Assembly: GCA_009733575.1 (NCBI GenBank)
Contig: ML770082.1
Coordinates: 1-20,837 of the forward strand
DNA: 20,837 nucleotides
Direction: 5' to 3'
Origin: Gymnopus androsaceus JB14
Lineage: Eukaryota; Basidiomycota; Agaricomycetes; Agaricales; Omphalotaceae
The notes under the pieces are model-generated. The model did no database searches, was not told the origin of the DNA, and saw only the letters and a list, made by a program, of their open reading frames with translations. The position numbers and the translations under genes are program-made. Positions 9,844-17,806 of this stretch are shown here, piece after piece. Numbering within the stretch: the first letter of the stretch is position 1; the number at the start of each line of letters is the position of its first letter.

Positions 9844-11048
9844 TGTATGAACAGCATACAGAGTGGAGGAATTGGGAAGTTTGGGACTTATGAGCTCAAA
9901 ATCTCACACCTCTTATACCCAAGAAGAGTGACCTATGTGAATAAGTCACAATAAAAGAAAAATAAAAGATTTTTTAGGAAGACAGTGCAATTCCAATAGG
10001 AAGTGACGCATCTTACCAGTTGTGGTGTCTGGAAAGGACATATCATGCAAGGAAGCACTTCTCGTGGAAAAGATGCACCCTGTATGAGGAATGAACCCTG
10101 CACGGGCATCTTTTGAGGTCTAAACGTGTCCGCAAATTTAGGTTTTTTAGAGAATATCATGGCCAAATACAGACGCCCGACTGATGAATCTCAAAGAGTT
10201 CTGACACGGGGACCTCAAAAAGCTATAATGAGACACAGGAATTCCACTGTCCAGGTACTCCTTGTACCAACCAAGGAATTCCCATCTCCTAAAAATGGGA
10301 ATGCAGTGTTTTCACCTAGAAAATCATATGCTTGCTGATTGAGTATGTGATATCTCGGAGAAAATAAGGCAATGGTTCTGTCTGGAAATTGTGATATCAC
10401 AATGACAAGTACAGGATATGGGAAACATGTGCTAAAATTGAGAAGACCCTTTACTTGAATCACTGTCTCGCACTGTTAACTTGATGAAAAAGTCAAGTTC
10501 AGCACCGTACATCACTTGTCTCGAAGTGATTAACGAGATTCAGGCATCAACTCAGATCTATTTATATGATAGGTAGTCTGTCAAAAATGGTGACAAGGAT
10601 GCCTTGGGGCATGAAATCTATTTTCGCGATAGGTAGTCCGTCAAAAATGGTGACAAAGGCGCCTTGGGGCATAGAAAATAGAAAGTCAGAGAAGCCATGT
10701 GCTGGCAGCAGATGCACAACTCGAGACTCCAACGTGATGGAATGGAAAAGATGTGAAATGAGGAAAGAACCCCTGGACCCTGCATAAGCAGGAAAGGCAG
10801 AATCACATCCCAAAAGGGATTTAAGCGCTGACTGGGATATCCCGATCACATCACACCAGAATGTCTGGAAGAAGAGCACAGCAAAAGAACCATTATGGTT
10901 TCTACAGAAAATGAGAAATCAGGAGATTGCAGGGTCCAAAGGCCATGAGTCTGGACCATGCCAAAGAAACTGGGACACATAAGTGTATCCGGTCGATCTC
11001 TTGCCCAAAAGTAGGCAATGATTTGTCAAGATTGCCATGCTTGATGGG
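9844..11048 (-). promoter_or_regulatory. Upstream module of the pseudogene copy
   Basis: Collinear, inverted, with 16599-17806. By eye it is more similar to that copy (about 85-90%) than the coding exons are to theirs (about 75%). Landmarks on the pseudogene's strand: TATAAGAGG at 9909-9917, an AAAGATGC/GCATCTTT inverted pair (10069-10076, 10106-10113), a perfect 16-bp palindrome at 10388-10403, TATAAATA at 10559-10566, and two 60-bp tandem units (10568-10675). Similarity ends at GATGGG (11043-11048). Confidence 0.7.
10388..10403. promoter_or_regulatory. 16-bp perfect palindrome, conserved between both copies
   Basis: ATTGTGATATCACAAT. The same palindrome is at 17245-17260, inside a block of about 32 identical bases. 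Candidate protein-binding site; the binding factor is unknown. Confidence 0.55.
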
Positions 11049-11288
11049 ACATGCCAAAAGAGCATCAGACCCTGACTAAATGCGAGCAGCAACTACAGAA
11101 TGCGCCAAGGCCGGTTGATTGAACTGATTGCCGCAATGTACTTCCTTGGCAAGAGCAACTCGGACTTCATAAAAACAGTCAATGCCAGTCAATTACCCAA
11201 CTCAATCAAGGTACAGGTTACCTTGCCGAGATATGGCTTCAACTTGTTCCTCAACCGAGGACGGTTGAGATTTTTAGTTTGGGGGAGA
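11049..11288 (+). mobile_element. 3' internal tail of a plus-oriented gypsy element, with polypurine tract
   Basis: This stretch directly precedes a complete plus-oriented LTR and ends in TTTGGGGGAGA (11278-11288), a polypurine tract of the type that primes plus-strand synthesis. Upstream, AACCGAGGACGGTTGAG resembles the end of coding sequence often seen before such tracts. A 63-codon frame at 11100-11291 spans the tract and shows no domain. No pol sequence is visible further left, because the pseudogene's upstream module lies there. Confidence 0.55.
11281..11288 (+). other. Polypurine tract (PPT)
   Basis: GGGGGAGA immediately before the LTR start TGATACAC. This fixes the LTR boundary and orientation. 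Confidence 0.7.
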
Positions 11289-13111
11289 TGATACACTGAT
11301 TTTTCAGCTAAGGCTAGAACTGCGCAGAACTAATAATCTTAAGTTCTGTTTGTAACAAAACACAGTCAATAAGAGAACTATAGTAAGCCCAAGCTGATAG
11401 TTAAAATCTACTGAGGACCTATTCTACCCAAGAGGTTGCAGAGTAACGGTACGTGTAATGGTGCCATACTTAACTTTGTGAATGTGCCTCAATCAAAGTC
11501 CTATGCACGGTATGGTGTAGCAAGGCAAGCTTGTTGGATAACAAGTTGCTGACCGAGGCAGATAAACAAGCCCACATACCAGCTATACTAGGCTAGGTCA
11601 TCAAAGGATATACCAGGGGGTCGAAGTCTTAACCAAGGTATTGCTTCTGCAATCAGCTCACTGAGAAGTATTCACAACATTCAATTATATTAAATGAAGC
11701 AAGGTGGACCGAGATAGGGAAGTACCTTAACTGGTACCCTCAAAAGTTGATGCTCATTGGAAAGCACCTAGGCAGATTGTCATGGCAAAGCCAATGCAGC
11801 CACATGACCAACTTGCTGTAGCTACTTCACAGGTATGGAAGGACCAAGGAGAATTTCTATCCGAGCCTTAGCGTTCTACCAAGATCCATATGCTACCATG
11901 CATCTAGACTTGAGACCGCCCGGAACTAGGAGTAATAACTAGTCTCCCATTGATGAGGAAAAACATAGAATACTTCTGAGGGCTGTTCTGCTAAAGGAAC
12001 TGGCAAGTCCTGTAAAAAGGCAAATGACTCGAGTCGATTCAGACCAAAATCCCAAATTCGACCTAATTGAGGAAGACAAATGAATGAGGCAGAGAAATGT
12101 CGAGGCAAAACCATAGTACACATGCATATATAGACATTATTTTATCTTTTTCTATTTACTTATTCTGTTTCATCATATCTCACTCAGTTTCTCTCATTTT
12201 CCTATTTATTATATCTTGCTCAGTATATAAGGGTAGCTATTCTATCTCGGAATACAAGTTAGACTTGATACCTAAAACGCAGTTCTATCTTAGGACCTGT
12301 AGTGATTCTTACACGCTCAGACACGTCTGCATTGTCCTCTACAACCTTTGAAATGGGTGGCCTTCTTGTAACCTTGATAATACTGAGGCAATTCATTCTA
12401 CTTCCTGGCTATTAAGTCAAGCATTCCTGGTTTTCATCTCAAAGAGAGGTCACATCAGTCTTAGGACTGCAGGTGGAGCCTAATGTGCGCACCTCAACAA
12501 GCTCATTGTTGATTAGGAAAGGTCTTGGACCCAACTGTTGCCTTGGTCTAGTTCTAGGGAGGAAGCTTCTCGGAGTGTTACCTAGCTTTACCCACAGATT
12601 CTACCCCTTGCCCACTTTTCACTGAGTGTGTTGAAAATGCCTACTCAAGTGACTTGCACAGCGGTCGTATAAGCTTGTTAGGTAATTCGCAGGTTTCCCT
12701 GAGAGTTGGAGTATCATTGTGCAGTGACGTAAAGGCTCCCGAGATACACTAAGTTGTTTGTTGAGTCAGTGTACTTGACCCGTGCTTGGGTATTTCACCT
12801 TGGATACACGAAGTTGTTTGTTGAGCCGGCATACTTGACCCGTACCTTGGTGTTTGCTTTTCCCCCCTCAATTAGTTCAGCATGTTGTCATACGTTAGTT
12901 GGCTTTTCACAACCTTCCTCCAAATACAAACCTTGTTCATTTTGCACTGCCTGTGCCACTGTCAAGTGCTTTTTCTCTTTGAATCAATTAGTAGCCAACG
13001 GAACCTTTGACAACCTCCTTCCTCACATTAAATTAAAGCTTTTGGATTGAATCTGATTGGGGTGATTGTTGTTTGGTCAGTTTTTATACCTAGCACAAAT
13101 CAAACTCATCA
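11289..13111 (+). mobile_element. Complete 1.82-kb LTR, plus-oriented
   Basis: Begins TGATACAC after a polypurine tract and ends AACTCATCA at 13111, giving the usual TG..CA ends extended to TGAT..ATCA. Homologous along its whole length, inverted, to 6805-8577 plus 1739-1795. Contains a TATATAAGG box at 12224-12232 followed by a likely transcription start, and the two-unit 60-bp tandem array at 12743-12857. The flanks (GGAGA and TGGTA) are not a target duplication; if this is a 3' LTR, the matching flank would be upstream of a missing 5' LTR. CpG sites are sparse. Confidence 0.85.
12224..12232 (+). promoter_or_regulatory. TATA box of the LTR promoter
   Basis: TATATAAGG, about 935 bp into the LTR and conserved in the inverted LTR copy (about 7634-7642, minus). 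It would separate U3 from R, with the transcript starting about 30 bp downstream. Confidence 0.5.
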
Positions 13112-13213
13112 TGGTAATACCATGGTAATATCACCATGGTGGAATATGCCAGGCATTTGCCCCTACTTAGGCCCAACTTGGAAGGCAAAAGTTAAGCCTG
13201 AGTAGGTATATTT

Positions 13214-13420
13214 TAGTAGGTGACTGAAGTGCCCAGAATGACCGGACACTGCTTCCGCATTGGCGGCACCATGCACCTTCTCACATCTGATGCTCCATGT
13301 TGTGAAGGCTCTGGGTCAGTGGAATTCCGATGCCTTCCTGAAGTACGGGCAAAATCTCGGCTACCTCGCCTTGATTTATCTACACTGCCATCACACTCAG
13401 AAGAAATACCACAACCACCT
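13214..13420 (+). pseudogene. Relic of a tyrosine recombinase C-terminus (Crypton- or DIRS-like)
   Basis: Two overlapping frames together show a tyrosine-recombinase core. First comes TGHCFRIGGTMHLL (about 13238-13279), matching the usual GHSFRIGG box with its catalytic arginine. After a frameshift comes HVVKALGQWNSDAFLKY (about 13290-13345), matching the later box with W/H and a tyrosine near the active position. These enzymes catalyse site-specific strand exchange and are encoded by Crypton and DIRS-like elements common in mushroom genomes. The N-terminal part is missing: the LTR ends at 13111 and only about 100 bp of unrelated sequence lie between. Inactive because of truncation and frameshift. 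Confidence 0.6.
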
Positions 13421-15140
13421 ACAATGTCGAATCCACTCCACTCCCTACTAATTTCTCCAATCCCACAATTCCTTACACACCTATAACCATCTGCAAGTCA
13501 ACAGGCCTCTTCTGATTCTACAAACTCTTGACCATCTACATCCCAGCAGTATGACACACTGCAGAAAGAAATTCCGCTACTCGATCCTGCATTTACAGTC
13601 CTAATCCTACCCAAACACCGCCTATCTTTACTATACCATACACACCAAATATTCCCAATTCCGCACTGTTATGCTACAATGTAGCTGTTGTTAGCACCAA
13701 CTCCACAGATCTGAGCTCAGCACCTTTGGCTAGGTTGCACCTAGTGTGCTGTTGTCTAAATTCCCGATGCACCTTTGGCTTCTTCACATGGGTTGTCAGG
13801 AAATTTATCCTCAGAACCCCCAGGCTTGAATAATAACCCTACTATTTGCATATCTTTTCACTTTTAGAATTATTATTCTCTGTAGCTTCACCCAACACAC
13901 ACACTCAGTGTGTCTATATAGTCTCTGTACCTGAAAAGCCATCCAGCGTGAACGTAAGCTGTAAAATGAAAATGTCCAGTTCAGTCCAAGATAAATTCAT
14001 AAGAATTCCATTCTGGTGCAAACAATTATTTTGGTGAGGCAGAGAGAGAACATAAATGGATTCCAATTCCAACTCTGAGGCATACGGACCTTGTATGGAC
14101 CCTTTGAGTGAGGAATAAGAGGTCCAGATCCAACGTCAATTTGCAAGAGAGACAGACAGCAAGGAAAAGAAAGCATTGTAATTACAAGCAAGACAATAAC
14201 AAAGAAAACAAGGAAATTGATGCAGCGAGATTTTCTGGCAATGGGCTTGAAGTAGTCCATAATGCTCTTCAAGGAGCAAGCAAAATGATGGTTCAGAGGA
14301 ACTGACAGTGGGAAATGGACCATGGTCAGGTGCCTTCACTTTCTTTTTCCACATCCAACAGCCAAAATGCACTCATAACCAAGGCTTCATCATTCCTGTT
14401 AATCAATCTATTCAACTCACAATGGGCTCTTCTCCATTGACAATCTTCAATTGCAAACTAAGTTTAACTCGCTTCAAACACGGAAATTCTTCCAACTCAT
14501 TTGTAAAATCTCTTGGGCCAACCCTTGCTTCTTCTCTCTCAACTACATCTTTCTTCTACATTTCTGCAGAAGCTGGACCTATTCTCAGCTCATCTGCTCA
14601 TCAAATTGAACTCAACCTCCCAATAAAAGTAGCCACTGAAGGCTCTCCAACAGGAATCTACCCAATGCAAATGGAAGCCATATTCCACATCACTTGCAGA
14701 AGCTTCAGGGAGGACCCGTCCCAAAGCATCAGTACCATCTGTAGTCAGTTGAGTTGGGTATGATGATGAGCATGCTTACACCGTCTGCGGGGATCATTGC
14801 TTCCTTATACTCTAAACCTTGATTTGGTGATTTTCTTGCATTAGCATTTGTGTTTTTTTCTTTGAATTTGAATCACTTAATTTAAGATGTTTATCTGTTA
14901 CATAATGCTTGCCTTCATTCGCTCACTCAAAGATTGGATGGATGTAGCTTTTCTCTAATCCTTTCCTTTGTTCTTACTTACATCAGCTGATCTTGATTTT
15001 TGTTGATTGTGTAAACTACTACTTAGTCTGAAGTATCTACCAATATTGACTCAGCAGCCTCAATACTCTGGAATGCAGCTGCACTCCTTGAAGATCTATA
15101 GTGGTTGAGTGGAGGTTCTGTAGTACATACAAGTTACTTT
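13421..15140. other. Old CpG-poor repeat-like sequence, no supportable gene
   Basis: No recognisable domain on either strand. A 151-codon plus frame (14308-14763) and a 108-codon minus frame (13997-14323, with one hydrophobic stretch) exist but lack recognisable motifs or introns. CG dinucleotides are very rare, as expected for methylated, decayed repeats. A GCACCTTTGGCT direct repeat lies near 13720 and 13770. Confidence 0.5.
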
Positions 15141-15743
15141 ATCAGCAAAACCTGGGTGTACTGGATAGTGCTGGATAGGGCTATCCAGCACTCATAGTAC
15201 CCATAGCACTCAGAGCAAGGCCCCCATCTATCCAGAGCTATGGATTGCTATGGGGTGCTATGAACTGTTATGGATTGCTATACTTACCACAGGAACATCA
15301 GCTGTCAGATTCTATTCAATAGTAAATATATTACTTATTTGAATTGTTTTCCATTCCAATAGCTCCAAGCAGCCTGCCGCTTGCTAGTAGTGTTGCTGCA
15401 ATACAACAAGATAGAGATGGTCTGCCAAAAACATAAAATCCAAATAAATTCATATATTACTATGTTTGTGGTACCTAGGACAATAACAATGGCACTAGAA
15501 CTAAAACTACTTAGGATGACTATTTGTAAATTAGGTCTTCAAATGCCCACAAGAGTTAAGATCAATAGTAAACTAAAGGGATGGGGAAGAATAAAGGCAA
15601 GTTGAACTTCAACAAGTCTTTGCGTCAATTCTCATAGTGCTGGCAGGAGAGATCTGAGAGAATGACAGCTGTCAAACGGTTGACAGCTGGCACAAATGCT
15701 CGGCAATCCTATAGCAGCTCATAGCAGGCCAGGTTTTGCTGAT
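15141..15743. mobile_element. MITE-like element with 15-bp perfect inverted ends
   Basis: ATCAGCAAAACCTGG at 15141-15155 is exactly inverted at 15729-15743. The subterminal regions carry repeated GCTATG- and CTATAGC-type motifs near both ends, a pattern known from hAT-type elements. The 603-bp length and lack of a transposase suggest a non-autonomous element. No clear 8-bp target duplication was found. Confidence 0.5.
15168..15191. repeat. Perfect hairpin within the MITE-like element
   Basis: GTGCTGGATAG and CTATCCAGCAC flank a 2-base centre: 11-bp arms with no mismatch. Confidence 0.75.
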
Positions 15744-16063
15744 GTTGGAAGGGTGGGAGTGAACTGTCTTGGGGCTATCTGGTAACTGACCTCCAAGTAA
15801 GTAGGCATTGCAAGCGGCATTTGCATATGAGCTCATTGGCAGACTTGTGACTTTATCAAGAGTCTTCCTGGAATCCTCCCATTGGGTGGGAGTTGAGAAA
15901 TGAAAGAAGGAAAGTTATAGTCAACCAGATCCAATTTGTGTTTGTCCAAATCAAGTTAGTGAACATCAGCAAAACATGTATGATGCAGCCAGTCCTTGCA
16001 AGCACTGGACAGTGTCTCCAACACCCCAGTGCTCCAGCACCTAGATGCACTGGTTGGTGCCAG

Positions 16064-16422
16064 CCAGAGCTCCCAGAAGCTCCCAGAGGCCACAAAATTA
16101 CCTTACTGTCCCATTTCGAGCACTTCGTAAGGGCCTGTGACTGTGACCAATTGTACAAATATTTTTTTTCATAGGCATAGAGTGCAACCTGTGACACCCG
16201 AAATTTTAGGGGAAAAAATACAAAATCTGGTGCCGCAGGCCGCAATTTTTGGGTTGAAATTGCTCAAAATTCCGTAGACCCCCTGTGTGACCTGCGACAT
16301 GGTGTGACAGTTCATAAAATTTGGATGCCCTGTGACCTGTGACTTACGAAGTGCTTAAAATGCTACAGTATTTGGAAATAAAAAAGAGATGTCATACAAT
16401 TTTATGTTTCTGGGAGCTCTGG
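16064..16422. mobile_element. Outer inverted-repeat pair enclosing a smaller MITE
   Basis: CCAGAGCTCCCAGAA at 16064-16078 is exactly inverted at 16408-16422, with further similarity inward (AAAATT). The interval contains a second inverted-repeat element at 16119-16355, which suggests nesting. No target duplication was identified. The preceding stretch, 15744-16063, shows no gene. Confidence 0.4.
16119..16355. mobile_element. 237-bp MITE-like element
   Basis: AGCACTTCGTAAG at 16119-16131 is exactly inverted at 16343-16355. Inside, CTGTGAC- and CCTGTGAC-type motifs recur in both orientations near both ends. No coding capacity. Confidence 0.5.
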
Positions 16423-16503
16423 GCATTCCAGTCTACCAGGAAAAGTAACCAGTTAGATAGTCCAAAGTGTAACAATCCAGTAACTAATATGATCAAAATC
16501 CAC

Positions 16504-16596
16504 TGATGAGTTAGATTTGTGCTGGGTATGAAAACCAACCAAACAACAATCACTCCAATCAGATATAATCCAAAAGGTTTAATTTAATGCGAGGAA
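16504..16596 (-). mobile_element. LTR fragment (last 93 bp), minus-oriented
   Basis: Matches the terminal 93 bp of the gypsy LTR in reverse complement. It starts TGATGAG at 16504 and is cut within the AT-rich stretch at GAGGAA (16591-16596). It abuts the upstream module of the right-hand gene. Relative to that gene, it lies on the same side and in the same orientation as the complete LTR beside the pseudogene copy. Confidence 0.8.
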
Positions 16597-16973
16597 ATCC
16601 CATCAGTCGCGGCGATCTTGACAATTCAATGCCTACTTTTGGCAAGAGATCGACTGGATCCACTTGGGTGTCCCAGTCTCTTTGGCATGGTCCAGACACA
16701 TGGCCTTTGGACCCTGCAATCTCCTGATTTCTCGTTCTCCGTAGAAACCATAATGATTCTTTTGCTGTGCTCTTCTTCCAGCCATTCTGGTGTGATGTGA
16801 TCGGGATATCCCGGTCAGCGCTTAAATCCCTTTTGGGTCGTGAGTCTGCCTTTCTTGCTTGTGCAGGGTCCAGGGGTTCTTTCCTCATATCACATCTTTC
16901 CATTCCATCACGTCGGAGTTCCGAGTTGTGCATCTGCTGCTAACACATGGCTTCTTCTGACTTTCTATTTTCT

Positions 16974-17093
16974 ATGCCCCAAGGTGCCTTTGTCACCATT
17001 TTTGACGGACTGCCTATCACAGAAATAAATTCCATGCCCCAAGGCGTCCTTGTCACCATTCTTGACAGACTACCTATCATATAAATAGATTTG
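16974..17093 (+). repeat. Two-unit 60-bp tandem repeat
   Basis: ATGCCCCAAGG begins at 16974 and 17034, followed by similar TTGTCACCATT..TTGACNGACT..CCTATCA sequence in both. The array is also present in the other module copy (units starting 10568 and 10628). Confidence 0.8.
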
Positions 17094-17244
17094 CGTTGAT
17101 CCCCGAATCTCGTTAATCACTTCGAGACAAGTGATGCACGGTGCTGAATTTGACTTTTTCATCAACTGAACGCGCGAGATGGTGATTCAGAGTAAAAGGG
17201 TCTTCCCCATCTTTAGCACGCGTCTCCCGTATCTCGTACTTGTC

Positions 17245-17260
17245 ATTGTGATATCACAAT
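17245..17260. promoter_or_regulatory. 16-bp perfect palindrome in the upstream module
   Basis: ATTGTGATATCACAAT, inside about 32 bases identical to the other copy although the surroundings have diverged. It is a candidate operator-like binding site; it does not resemble the CGG half-sites typical of Zn2Cys6 proteins. Confidence 0.55.
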
Positions 17261-17731
17261 TTCCAGATAAACCGTTGCCGTATTTCCTTCAAGATATCAC
17301 CTACTCGATCAGCAAGCTGTATGATTTTCTTAAGTGAAAACACTGCATTCCCATTTTTAGGAGACGGGAATTCCTTGGTTGGTACGAGGAGTACCTGCAC
17401 AGTGGAATTCCTATGTCTCATTACATTCCTTTGAGGTCCCCGCGTCAGAACTCTTCGCGATTCATCAGTTGGACGTCCGTATTCGGTCATGATATTCTCT
17501 AAAACCTAAATTTGCGGATGCGTTTAGACCTCGAAAGATGCCCGTGCAGGGTTCAATCCTCATACAGGGTACATCTTTTCCGCGAGAAGTGCTTCCTCGC
17601 GTGATATGTCTTTTCCAGACGCCACAACTGGTAAGACGCGTCACTCCCTTTTTGGAATCGCGCTGTCTTCCTGAAAAATATTTTATCTTTCTTTTCGTCG
17701 TGACTTAATCACGTAGGTTACTTTTCTCTGG

Positions 17732-17740
17732 TATAAGAGG
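17732..17740 (+). promoter_or_regulatory. Probable core promoter TATA box of the downstream gene
   Basis: TATAAGAGG, 75 bp before the ATG at 17807 and conserved at 9909-9917 in the copy. A start site about 30 bp downstream would leave a 5' leader of roughly 40 nt. Confidence 0.5.
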
Positions 17741-17806
17741 CTCGGGATTTCAAGATCGTAAGTCCCAAACTTCCCAATTCCTCCTCTCTGTAGCGTTGTT
17801 CATACG

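Larger units (their letters stand above)
16599..17806 (+). promoter_or_regulatory. Upstream module of the Zn2Cys6-like gene
   Basis: Inverted counterpart of 9844-11048. It begins CCCATC at 16599 next to the LTR fragment. Landmarks: two 60-bp tandem units (16974-17093), TATAAATA at 17080-17087, an ATCACTT/AAGTGAT stem (17116-17122, 17129-17135), a 16-bp palindrome at 17245-17260, an AAAGATG/CATCTTT inverted pair (17534-17540, 17572-17578), and TATAAGAGG at 17732-17740. Open frames on the opposite strand (16559-16933 and 17254-17490) are treated under findings. Confidence 0.65.

Noticed and set aside
6805..13111. A single DNA transposon with 1.8-kb terminal inverted repeats
   Set aside because: The repeats carry LTR hallmarks (TGAT..ATCA ends, a PBS after one and a polypurine tract before the other), so two inverted LTRs explain them better.
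14308..14763. 151-codon open frame on the plus strand
   Set aside because: No recognisable domain, no supporting second copy, and it lies in CpG-depleted repeat-like sequence where long chance frames are expected.
15856..16245. 129-codon open frame on the minus strand
   Set aside because: It crosses the boundaries of two inverted-repeat elements and shows no domain; it is a by-product of the repeats.
17543..17570. GGTTCAATCC-like tRNA B-box sequence
   Set aside because: No acceptor stem or anticodon arm can be built around it; it belongs to the conserved AAAGATG hairpin region.
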